Shown: piece by piece, positions 24,201 through 34,199 of the stretch
Position numbering within the stretch: position 1 is the first letter of the stretch
How the letters are laid out: each line of letters starts with the position of its first letter
Origin: Phoenix dactylifera
Lineage: Eukaryota > Streptophyta > Magnoliopsida > Arecales > Arecaceae
Reading direction: 5' to 3'
NCBI RefSeq assembly: GCF_009389715.1
Contig: NC_052394.1
Location: 23,190,899-23,254,898, forward strand
DNA: 64,000 nucleotides
Program-made: the position numbers and the translations under genes
Notes under the pieces: generated by a model
Told to the model about the DNA's origin: nothing
What the model saw: only the letters and a program-made list of their open reading frames with translations
Database searches by the model: none

Positions 24201-26666
24201 TAGCTGTAACTTCTGTTCTCCCCACCTTTTTTTCCTTGTTTTCTTTAAGAAAGAAGACCAAATGATTAATAAGTAACTCTTATGTTGTCTGATCCTTGGT
24301 CAAATCTTCTTCCGTCTTGTAAGAATGTTACATTTGCATTTTTAAGTTGATGTTCTACATGTAATGCCTCGGCAATTCTTTATGGCACAAAATCTCTAAA
24401 ATTCGTAATTACATATCCTGGTTAATTCACTTTATATTTCTTCGGTTCAAGAAATGTTAACATAATAGTGCCTAGCTGCCTTGTCTGATTAGCGATGATA
24501 TCTTGTTCCAGTTCTTCTTGATGTGAATTGCTTTCACTATTTTGATTGTCGTATCTGACTGGTCAAAACCAGAGGCAAGATATTTAAATGCATCTCCAAA
24601 CTTGAGGCAATAAAATTTTAGTGAATACCTACCCAGCACCCTGTCTTTTGTGATTATAGCTAATGCGAGATGATGAGTTCTCCCTAATATTGTATGGTCT
24701 GGGTAAACACCTAACCATAGATTAGCTGGTATATTGCTTTGGTGAATGTAAACTGAAGAGTCAGAGATTGTTCTAAGTTTTAGTCCAATCTGAATTATTT
24801 TTATGCAAATATTGAAATATGACATGACTCATCAGATTCTTGTTTTTACTTTTTTTAAAAAATATGAATCACCCTCAATTCAGAACTTATGAGGAGTGAA
24901 ATTGATCAAGTAGAATCTAATTTCAGAGAATTTCTCAATGCACACAATCAACCAAATACATAAAACAGAAAAAGAAGCTGAAGAATATCCAATTCTTGTA
25001 TGGAATGATTACAACTTATCCAATTATAGTGTGCAGAGAAGTAAAAGTGAGACTTGCTAATGCATAATTTAATTTTGTATTGTAACTGTTTTGCTGTGTT
25101 TGCTGCATATTTTTTCTGTTGCTATTTTCTGCGAAGAGTCTGTTCTCCTGAACTTTCTGCAGCCTCACATTTAGAATCCTGTATATTGTTTATGGAAACT
25201 TTGTTTTATGGGCTATTTTTAACTGAATTGTTCTGGGAGAGTGATATAGGCATCGCTAAGAACATCCAATTTTGAAAGTTTGGTCCTTTGAGGTTTGCTT
25301 ATTCTCTATAGTACTTTTATATGAATGCAACAGATCTTCACTCGATTGGCGGTTTGGTTCCTCTACTTGGTTACTTGAAAAATTCTCATGCTGGTATTCG
25401 AGCAAAGGCTGCGGAAGTTGTGACTACCATTGTGCAAAATAATCCCAAGAGTCAACAACTTGTAATGGAAGCCAATGGACTGGAATCCCTCCTGTCAAAT
25501 TTGACATCAGATCCTGATATAACTGTACGAACAAAAGCTCTTGGTGCAATATCCTGTAAGTACCTATCATTGTTCGTATTATGTTTTTTTTACTTAGAGC
25601 AGAACATAGAATTATTTGTTCGATTTCATTATATATGCATTTGCTAGAATGATAATTCAAAGCGTTCTCATGTGTTATTCAGCATTGATTCGGCATAACA
25701 AGCCAGGGATTGCTGCATTTCGTCTGGCAAATGGCTACGCAGCTTTGAGGGATGCACTGCGCTCAGAAAATGTCAGATTTCAAAGGTACCTCTCTTTGAT
25801 CCTTTATCTACTTGGCTGAAGTATGTGGATATTAACTGAGTTGTTGGATGCACTGGGTATCATGAGTAGCAATAGACTTTTTTTCCCCAGTTAAGGGGAG
25901 CACCATGATAGAGATTTATATGATTAGTCATAATGGCGACTTAAACAGTGGGGTTAGAGAAGGTCAATGAGTTTGTGGATCTCGTGGTTGACTCGAAATT
26001 AGCTGTCCTTTATAAATGCGAACATCTCGGATCTCCATTAATTTAGAGAGACGTTGAATAAAATGGATTTGGTTCATAATCTGTTACCTTTGTGCTTGTG
26101 CTGATATTAGATATTCAATGTTTTTTTAACCACCCTTTCCCCTCTGAGCTTTATCTTTGTGTTTGTGCTTATAACCAAATTATTTCATCAGGAAGGCTCT
26201 CAATCTGATTCAGTACCTGCTCTATGAAAACAACTCAGACTGCAGTCTTGTTGCTGAACTTGGATTTCCTCAGCTCCTGATGCATCTAGCTTCCAGCGAT
26301 GATTCAGGTGTGCGGGAAGCTGCTCTAGGAGGCCTTTTAGAGCTGGCTTGTTGCAGGACATCAGGAAATAGTAATGCATTACCTGAAGAAGATAAGCTGA
26401 GACAGGTACTCCAAAGCCGAATTGAGGGCATCAACTCTATGAACTCTGATGATCTTGGGGCTGCTAGGGAGGAGAGACACCTTGTGGACTCCTTGTGGAG
26501 CACATGCTACAACGAGCCATCCTCTCTTCGAGAGAAGGGTCTTGTCGTGCTTCCAGGAGAAGATGCATCTCAGCCGCCACCTGATGTTGCTGGGAAGCTT
26601 TTCGAGCCACCACTTCGAGCATGGGCAGCACAAACCCATGGCACAGTGTTCAAACTCCACGAGTGA
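21221..26666 (+). CDS. FES1A: Hsp70 nucleotide-exchange factor Fes1A (HspBP1-like)
   Basis: Cytosolic armadillo-repeat cofactor that promotes ADP release from Hsp70 and, in plants, supports thermotolerance. Exons: 21221-21306, 21545-21687, 24016-24066, 25334-25555, 25683-25785, 26192-26666; phases close to give 359 residues, about the size of Arabidopsis Fes1A. The N-terminus has the family pattern WEGLLKWSLGHADGT followed by SEEDRNWFMEAMQAQTVDV. The middle is a run of armadillo-like helices, including LHSIGGLVPLLGYLKN, AGIRAKAAEVV and QYLLYENNSDCSLVAELGF. The third exon is only 51 nt. Intron 2 (2.3 kb) contains an AT-rich insertion. The start is the first ATG after the TATA box and begins the conserved N-terminus. 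Alternative family members (Fes1B/C) are possible, but the length and C-terminus favour Fes1A. Confidence 0.93.
21903..22850. mobile_element. AT-rich MITE-like insertion in FES1A intron 2
   Basis: The block begins near GTAGCGTTTGGCGGCC, a start typical of plant MITEs, and is rich in GATC-containing motifs at both ends, with a very AT-rich centre of TATTA-type runs. It includes a perfect 23-bp palindrome at 21982-22004. The outer zones look related in inverted orientation (GTGATC and GATCAC blocks), but clean terminal repeats and a target duplication are not visible. It is non-coding and an old or decayed element. Confidence 0.45.
24067..25333 (+). other. FES1A intron 3
   Basis: A 1.27-kb T-rich intron between the 51-nt exon 3 and exon 4. 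No embedded gene, clear transposon or additional conserved exon is visible. Confidence 0.7.
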
Positions 26667-26849
26667 CAACAAGGAGAGCCCGCTGTTACTAGGCCCTGGA
26701 GCTGTGGATGAGGGGTCTAGTGCACACCACGATGGCCCTATTTCAAATGGTGGAACACTGGAACCTCAAAGCTGAGGGATGGAATGTTGTCTTTATTAAG
26801 AATGTATTGCCGTTAGTGCAACGACATGTATAGAGGGCAACATTCGAGT

Positions 26850-28250
26850 TGTGTACAATAGTGTTAAAATGTACCTTGCTTCTCTTATCATTAGCCATCA
26901 TCTTACCGAACAAAAATCAGCCTTCAAATGTTATGGAACAAAGTTATTTGTATGATGAACTCATAATGTTATTATTAAGCTGTAAGGGGTTTCTTGGTTC
27001 TTTTTTGAGTTCTGTCATGCCGCAGGAATTGGATGAAGTGAGATAGCGCGTGGGAGATGATGGCTGTGATTGTATTTGATGGTGATTATTTTGTTATAGT
27101 CAATTTGGTTGTTATTTATTATAGTTATTATATTGATAAATATGCTCATCTCCTTTCTTTCTCCCGAAAACAGAGAATGCATGGTGTATGCTATAGGCTA
27201 GCACTCGGCATGTATATTGCGAGTAATAGTGCTGTGATTATTTTATATTATCAATCCTCTGCCCCGATCCATTTTTCTCTCGGGTATTTAGAGCACCGGC
27301 TCTGACTTGGTTTGGTATTCCTGGCGCCAAGTCAACTCGATTCCCCCTGCGAGCAGGATTGAATGGAAATAGAAAAGAATTGTATTTGAGCAGGGAGTTG
27401 TGTGTGTTTGTGTTTGTGTTTTTTTTCTTCTTCCTTTTTTTTGTGGTTTTTGGAGAAAGGGACGGTAAACCCACCCATGGATTTCGTGAGGATCATGAAA
27501 AAATCGAGGTTGAAGTACAAAAGTTTCAAGGGCTGCAAAGAAAAAGTAGCAGCAATCAGGGGAAACATAGGATGGTCGATGGAGCCTTGATTCCTTTTCC
27601 CAACGAGTTGAAGCCTCTGTAACCGGAAAGGTGGTGAAGCATGGTAGTCCTCAGGCTTTATTATTAAATATAATGTTGTTTTTTCAGAATTATTTTGATG
27701 TCTTGCCAATAATAATTGATGGTCAAGAGATTATTCTAAATTTATTGCCATCTGACCTCGGATTTAAACTACATTTACTTTTAGATAGTTTTTGAATAAA
27801 ATTTATTTAAAATTTAATATTTTTTGTGCTCATATCCGTCCTATAATCCTTCTAATTGCCACCAATAAGAGCCTCTAGCGTGTGGGTTGATAATGTTGGT
27901 GGAGGAGTTCCATAGTTGACCAACTTCATATCGTGTGTTTTGGTCCGAGGGTGGTGCAAAGCCGATCATATTCATCTACCAAAAAAAAAAAAAAAGCCGA
28001 TCATATATCCGGTTTTCGAGACCTTGAGGCAGGAGGATTTTTTTAAATGGATAATTTGGATTAAGGGAAGGAATTTGTTCCGATAATGCGGTCGATGAAC
28101 GAACGAGAAAAAAAAAAATCGCGAGTATTAAGAAAGGGAAAAGCTTTGCGGTATCCTCACCCGGCTGGGCGTAAAATGGATGATAATCTAATAATCTATC
28201 AAATGTGCTCAAATCCGGTTTGGCGCTCATTCCGGGTACGCAAAAAAGTA
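26850..28250. other. Intergenic region between FES1A and LUX
   Basis: The first part probably contains the FES1A polyadenylation zone. The remainder has no recognisable coding region; the short open frames at 27240-27700 are low-complexity. A GT/T-rich tract occurs at about 27395-27450 and a small poly(A) insertion footprint at 27961-28006. Confidence 0.5.
27961..28006. repeat. 24-bp poly(A)-tailed insertion with direct repeats
   Basis: GCCGATCATAT occurs at 27961-27971 and again at 27996-28006. Between them lie nine bases followed by fifteen A residues. A short direct repeat flanking a poly(A)-ended insert is the mark of target-primed reverse transcription, here of an extremely 5'-truncated LINE- or SINE-type copy. 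The element source cannot be named. Confidence 0.55.
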
Positions 28251-28260
28251 AAAGCGAGCG

Positions 28261-28391
28261 AAAATATCAACGGAAGCCCGTCACGTGTACATTTGGAAAC
28301 GCTGACAGCGAATCCAAAATCATAACTTAAACTACATAAAAATTCCCAAACTAAAAAAATCCCTCGGAATCTGAGACCTCCCAAAATATCC
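28261..28391 (+). promoter_or_regulatory. LUX promoter with clock-type sites
   Basis: Two near matches to the evening element (AAAATATCT) lie at 28261-28269 (AAAATATCA) and 28383-28391 (AAAATATCC). A G-box core CACGTG is at 28282-28287. CGAATC at 28309-28314 is, on the opposite strand, GATTCG, the LUX-binding-site consensus GATWCG. All lie within 200 bp of the start codon. In Arabidopsis, CCA1/LHY act through evening elements in LUX, and LUX represses its own promoter. The positions are seen; the function is inferred. Confidence 0.5.
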
Positions 28392-28455
28392 AACCCACCC
28401 ACCTTCATCGATCGATCAAACCCTAATAATTCCTCAACCATCCTTCTCACCGCGG

Positions 28456-29403
28456 ATGGGGGAAGAAGCCGATTCCAAGGACTGCGACATGGTGGCCGGA
28501 GACGGCGAAGGAGACGAGGGGCGAGTCCTCGAGTGGGAGGTCGGCCTCCCGAGCGCCGACGACCTCATCCCGTTGTCCCAGTCCCTGATCTCGCCGGATC
28601 TCGCCTATGCCTTCAGCATCGCGCCGGAGCCCGCCCGCACCTTGCTCGACGTCCACCGCGCCTCCCAGAGCACCGTCTCCAGCCTCCGTCGCCACCCCAC
28701 CTCCTCCTCGGCTGCCGCTGCCCTCAATTTCTTCTCTCCCTTCCCTTCTCTCTCCTCCGTTGTCGCCGATGACCCCGTCGTCCTCGATGGCGAAGGAGAC
28801 GACGCCGAGGATGGAACCACCGCCACCGTGTCTACCGCCGGCGAATCCTCCTGCGTCCCTCCGGAGAATTCCGGCGACGACCACTCCAGCCGGTCCCTGA
28901 AGCGGCCCCGCCTGGTCTGGACCGCGCAGCTCCACAAGAGGTTCATCGACGTTGTCTCGCATCTGGGGATCAAAAACGCGGTGCCGAAAACCATCATGCA
29001 GCTGATGAACGTGGACGGGCTGACGAGGGAGAACGTCGCGAGCCATCTCCAGAAGTACAGGCTCTACCGGAAGAGGATGGAGGGGATTCCCGGCGTGGGC
29101 CTGCCCCCGTCCGACCATTTTCCTCACGAGCCTCCGTCACAGACGCTGATGCCGATGCCATATGGTGTCCCGCCGCCGCCGGTCCCGATGCCGGTCTTCG
29201 GCATTTCATTCCACCCCGGACATAGCGGTGCCAAGGAGATGATGCCGGTCGTTAGCCGACACCAGGCCGCTGGGGCTTATCATGGATTTGTTTCGCATCA
29301 TCCGAATGGAGGAGCGATTGGGGACCAGCAGGGGGACTGGTCTGCTGGGAACAAGTCTGGTTCGATTGTTTTCCATCCACATGCTATATCTAATGATAAG
29401 TAA
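28456..29403 (+). CDS. LUX: Evening-complex GARP transcription factor LUX ARRHYTHMO / PCL1
   Basis: Nuclear DNA-binding subunit of the circadian evening complex (with ELF3 and ELF4), a night-time repressor of clock and growth genes. Single exon, 315 residues, close to the Arabidopsis protein (323), which also lacks introns in its coding part. The N-terminal block has the LUX-specific pattern EWEVGLPSADDL, ISPDLAYAFSI and RTLLDVHRASQSTVSSLR (about residues 26-78). The GARP/Myb-like domain is at about 149-208, with HLGIKNAVPKTIMQLMNV and LTRENVASHLQKYRLY. Two positions differ from the form I know as invariant: Ala157 in VWTAQL (usually VWTPQL) and Arg205 in RLYRKRM (usually Leu or Val). The C-terminus is rich in Pro, Met and His. 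The gene is markedly GC-rich. A paralogue of the MYBC1/BOA group is less likely because of the N-terminal match. Confidence 0.92.
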   Translation: MGEEADSKDCDMVAGDGEGDEGRVLEWEVGLPSADDLIPLSQSLISPDLAYAFSIAPEPARTLLDVHRASQSTVSSLRRHPTSSSAAAALNFFSPFPSLSSVVADDPVVLDGEGDDAEDGTTATVSTAGESSCVPPENSGDDHSSRSLKRPRLVWTAQLHKRFIDVVSHLGIKNAVPKTIMQLMNVDGLTRENVASHLQKYRLYRKRMEGIPGVGLPPSDHFPHEPPSQTLMPMPYGVPPPPVPMPVFGISFHPGHSGAKEMMPVVSRHQAAGAYHGFVSHHPNGGAIGDQQGDWSAGNKSGSIVFHPHAISNDK

Positions 29404-29478
29404 TTGTAAATAGAAATTAAATCGGTACATCTAAGGGAAGCAAATGCTTCTCTCGATCCTTTATATTGCTATGATCGT

Positions 29479-29703
29479 TCAATACAAAGCATGAATTTGA
29501 GCTTTTACGAGCTTGGCTTTAGGTAACCCACGAGAGGTTTCTAAAACCTCAATACCGATAAAGTACCTCAACTCACCAAGATCTTTCATTCTGAACTGTT
29601 TTTGAAGGTGTGACTTAAGAGATGAAATTCCCAATATATCATCTCCTGGTTTCATAATGTTATCAACATAGACTAACAAAATAACCATATATGAACTATT
29701 CAA
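29479..29703 (-). mobile_element. Ty1-copia retrotransposon fossil: reverse-transcriptase fragment
   Basis: The minus strand encodes a stretch with the copia reverse-transcriptase signature, including LLVYVD, SLKSHLQKQFRMKDLGELRYF and IGIEVLE. Only this roughly 225-bp internal piece is present; no LTRs, gag, integrase or RNase H are found nearby. It is a broken, isolated remnant lying just behind the LUX gene. Its age cannot be estimated from one fragment without LTRs. Confidence 0.8.
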
Positions 29704-32700
29704 GAATTTTGCTGTTTGATATTGATTTAGGAAGCATAACTCACATTACATAGTTTGATAGGATTAGAAAGCCCATATTCTTGTGGTTTCAGTTTTCATG
29801 TGCTTTATTACCTCAAAAACCATGATGTCAGCCTTATTAAATTTGGTAGGCTGTGTTAGGGGGAAAAAATGCAGTTTTTTTTTTCATGTTTATCTATTGA
29901 CATGAGATGCGTGGCCTTTTGGCCTTTGTTGCTTCATCCTTTCTCATCCCAGCTGTATAGACTGCAGATCTGTATTTCCCACTTTGGTGTGTTATGTTAC
30001 CCTTTTCTCTTGAAACTGCAAACACTATGCCTTTGATGTTGTCAAAGTTGTGACCAACTATCTTCTCATGGATTTACTGATTTTGCATTGATGGAGCTGT
30101 GATGTTGTCGACAAACTTCTTTCAGTGCCACTTGATATGTGGTGATTTTTCTTTTTATTCATTCGATCTTTACTTATTGCATCATCTTAATTTGGAGTAC
30201 TTGTGCTACATTCTTAATGCCTCTAGTCTTTGGCCATTTACCTTTCAATCCCTTATATTCTGGTTTGGTTTATGATCCTTAATTGCACACATGTTCTTGC
30301 CTTGATCTTATGTCTAATAAACTTTGTCAGAAATCTAGTTTCGAAATTTCTCTCCAGTTTTTAATTGCCCACTACGATCCTGCCACTTATTTGGCCAACT
30401 TTTCTTCTGTTTGTTTTTGTCCTAGTCTCTGTTCCATAGTTTGTTTCAAGTTGCTTGTTTGCCTAGTGCGGAACTCAAAATATATAAGCTGTGTTTTATG
30501 GAACAATCAATTTTCACCAGGTATCTCTGTTTTTTCCCAAAAAGAGAAATTACATCTGATTCCTGTAGGACAGTTTGGATGGATTTGAAAGTTCTTTGCC
30601 AACCATTTCATTGAACAGCTGCGTCATGCCCATTTCTCTGAATTCATCTGCTCTGCCTTGGGCATTATTTCTTCTCCTTGCTTGAAGCATTGGTAGGAAT
30701 ATCTTCTCTTCGCTTTTTAAGTAAATTGCATTCTTCCTACTCAATATTTGGTTAGATGGTTTATAAACATCAAATGAGATTTAATTTATACACATGTAAA
30801 ATTCAATATGTGACCCTTAAGTGATGTTCTTGTACATTGACATTATTCGAAATCCATAATTTAGTCTAGGCTTCATTTCTTCTTTATCCTGTGGAGATAT
30901 GAATGTTGCAGTGGAAATTCTTGGCTTATTCTTGTCTGTCATGGCTCAATATTCAATTCATTTTGTACTTGCCATTTCCTTGGACCTAATCACCATAAAG
31001 AAGACTACCAGAATACTTTGGTATTGATACTTTCTACATTTCACCTGTGTGACTGTGTTTGGATTGGTTACTTTTTATTATTTTGCTCCTATCTTTTTCT
31101 TTAATTTTTGTTCTTTTTTTTCCTGCCAAATGTCTACAAAAATTGCATAGCTTGCAACTTTGGTCAACTCCAGACTGGAGTTCTTCTAAAATAATTACTT
31201 GGGAAACTCCTCTTGCAAAAATATAAGTTGCTACACCATTTTAACTCAGTCTTCTCTCCCTCTTTCCTATGCACCAAGTTCGATCACTTTCAGGCCTGGC
31301 AACATCTAATGCTCTGTGATCATTGTCTCACTTGGTGTCATGTTCATTGTTGCTAATATAAGGTTTTGCAGGTAAGAGTAAATATCATAATGAGAAGGCT
31401 GTTATAGTTAATATGGAGAGATGAGCAACAACTAATCTCTAAAAACCTAAATTTCTTGGGTAACTTTCCTTTAAGTTTACTTTGTAATATAGTTGACGAG
31501 AAAAGTTTTAGCATATTGGTGGACTTTTTGATGCATTACTTGTGTGTTAGTGATCTGGCAGACTTTATATCCTTGCTAAATGGGTCCATGGCTTCCACAC
31601 CTCCCTCTTAGATTGTCTAAATCAATCTTATCTGTAACTGTTTCTTTTCCATTTTCATATTTTTTAGAAAACCATACATGTAAGAGCAAAAAAAATTGAC
31701 AGCTTATGATACTAGTACAGTTAATTATGTAATGTTCTTAGTCCTTTCAGTTTTGTGCATAATTCACTTAGCTCTTTCATTTTTTTATCATGACCAAATC
31801 TGATTGTTCAATCATGACTGTTTTTCTGGACTGTAATTGTATGTGCTTCAAAATATTGTTTAAAATCTCTGGATTGAAACCACTCAAAATTTGTTTCCAT
31901 TACGTCCCCTGTATATCATAATTCTGATAATGGTCCTCTTCATTGATATGTTACGAGATGTTAAAAAAACTTTTGATTTTTGATATGAAAGAGAAGATGC
32001 CAAGTAAACGTGCATAAGTTGGTTTTGTTGCCTATAGCTTTCCTTAAAAAGGATCTTGAAAAAAAGAATGTTTGCCTATAGCTAAGATTTCTGAACCTGG
32101 ATGGATGGATTGACATAAAGAAGACAGCTTAGTCCAATTGTTGCTATTCAGTGTTCTGGTTGACTTACCTGTATCCTCCATTATTTTTCTTAGTACAGTG
32201 CTTCAGGGCGCCCATTATGCACCAACAAAAAGTTCATTGTTCATATGCACATAAGGGGAGTTCTGTAGCATTACCCCTTTTTTTAATTGTGCCAAAGTGA
32301 CTTTTTGTCTGATAATGACTAATGAGACGTCCTGAAGATGGGCTGTGGCAACTTCTATTATTTGCAGCTTCTAATTATTGAAAGCAATAACTTCATTCCA
32401 AGTCACTGCTTGAATAGGAAATATAATAAAGTAGATACCATATGTCGATCAGTGCTGCCTGCATTTCTGAGGTTTAGAGAGGTTTATATGCCTGTGTGGT
32501 TGTAAAATTGTCAAACAAAGAATAGGGATATGGTACATAAGTGGCAAATCTTTGCAAAATTTTAGAATCAATCTTTTACTTTGTGAGCTACTATTGGTTT
32601 CAGGATTATCTTTTCTTCTTCTTTTTTTTTCCCTTTGCTTAGATGATTATGAATATGGTTTCAAAAGTCCAACTTGATTGGTGCTGTATACCCAGTCATG

Positions 32701-33250
32701 ACTGGTTCATACACTGGGTGTTTCTAAGCCCCAACAAGTCCCTGAAAATTAAAGGGCTAAAGTCAGGTGCTCTGATGACAATGGTTCATCTCTGCTTATT
32801 TCAGTTTTAAGAAGTTTGATCCAGTAGGGTGGTAGGTGGCCATACCAGATCATATTTAGAATGCTTGGTGTGCGTTAACTCATTTCTATCCATTTGGACT
32901 ATCTTTGATTATTCTACACTACTTCTGTAAGTAACTTTTGTTCCCTCATTTTATAAGCTCTAAGATGATTCTGATTTTTAAGGTTTTTCCTCTCAGGTGT
33001 TGATGCTGGTCTCTGCTTCAGGTCCCAACAGGTATCTTCTTAGATTGCTACCTTTCGGCGCGCCATTCATATCAACTAACTAGTGTAAGCAATAAGCTCA
33101 TTTGATCGCACCTTTATAGGCTAGATTTTAAGAACTGATTTTCCATCAGGGAAGTCAATTTAACAAAGACAATGTTGCATAACTAATAACAGTAATCGGC
33201 ATAACTAGAAACTGAAAATACTCTGGGGATACATCTATAAAAGCCAACAG
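29704..33250. other. Long intergenic region between LUX and the thaumatin-like gene
   Basis: About 3.5 kb without a convincing coding region. The plus strand is T-rich and has intron-like character, so it could belong to an extended or non-coding transcript read rightward, but no exon pair could be tied to a protein. No clear transposon ends or tandem arrays were found. Confidence 0.5.
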
Positions 33251-33295
33251 ACTATATCTACTACTGCAACTGCAAACAAGCTGGTGTCACATCTC

Positions 33296-34115
33296 TTATC
33301 TTGGAGGAGGGCAGAAGGTGATTAGATATCGTGATGCCCTGCACATGTTCAGGCTTGAAGAGTCATCATAGGCGAAACTGTAAGCTCGCGGGCATATGGA
33401 CTTGAAGATATGGGAGAAAAGCGTCGGCTTGCAACTCCTTGGAGAGCCATAGTTCCCAGTGCAGCAGTACTCATCTTTCTGCAGAGCCAAGCATGCGCTC
33501 TTGCATCCCACCACCTTCCCCTGCTTCAGCACTGCAAAGTTTGAAGGACAGATCATATTCAAGTCCACCTCACAGCCTGCCACACCGCACCCGATCCCTC
33601 CACCAATCGGGGACATTGTGACTGGAAGATTGAAGCCGTCGACCAAACTCACGTCATAGTAGTGAAGGGGGGATTTGGCAGTTCCGAATGTCATCTCGAC
33701 AACCGTGCTGGGTGGCGTGCTGCCTACGCCCTTGCAAAGCAGTGCGCCGCTGCAGTCCCCAGTGTCACAGAAGCCTTTCCCTTGTTCATCAAAGAAACAG
33801 CCTTGCCTGCCCCATATCCTGCCTGACCATCCAGTGGGCACCGGAAAGACTGCTTCCTCGCCGACGCCGAGGTGGAAGCCACCGTCTTCTGGGGAGGGGT
33901 TGCCTGAGCTGCCAAGAATGCCGGGCCACACACTGTGGTTGCAGTTGTTTACCACAATGATTTGGATCTCACCTGCAACTGAGGAGAAACACAATTGAAT
34001 TAGATACTACAGCTGTGAGCATGCAATCAAAGGTTTTGTTGATCCGAGTCTTACATGATAGAGAGATGGAGAGGCAGAGGCAGAGGAAGAAGAGATGTGA
34101 GCTGGAAGCTGGCAT
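33296..34115 (-). CDS. Thaumatin-like protein (PR-5 family), secreted
   Basis: Apoplastic thaumatin-like protein; the family includes PR-5 antifungal and glucan-binding proteins. Two exons on the minus strand: 34115-34055 (61 nt, most of the signal peptide [20 protein letters not shown]) and 33978-33296, together 247 residues. The mature part begins near [11 protein letters not shown]. The thaumatin signature is seen as [10 protein letters not shown]. Sixteen cysteines are present, the number expected for the eight disulphides of full-size members. Tandem acceptors 6 nt apart (exon 2 at 33978 or 33972) both keep the frame and differ by two residues around the cleavage site. The TATA-like motif is close to the start, implying a very short 5' UTR. 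The specific role (defence, development or other) cannot be read from sequence. Confidence 0.93.
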
Positions 34116-34159
34116 TTTTCTCCCTCTTTGATTTTCTGAAGTTATGGTATGATATGGAT

Positions 34160-34168
34160 CTTATATTA
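34160..34168 (-). promoter_or_regulatory. TATA-like motif of the thaumatin-like gene
   Basis: On the minus strand the sequence reads ATATAAG about 45-50 bp upstream of the start codon at 34115. It is the best TATA candidate and would give a leader of only about 15-20 nt. Confidence 0.4.
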
Positions 34169-34199
34169 GCCTGGAAGCTGATTTCGTTATCATGAAGCA

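Noticed and set aside
28447-29127. 226-codon open frame antisense to LUX
   Set aside because: It mirrors the GC-rich LUX coding sequence; its composition is Gly/Arg/Glu-rich and it has no family resemblance. GC-rich genes routinely leave such antisense frames open.
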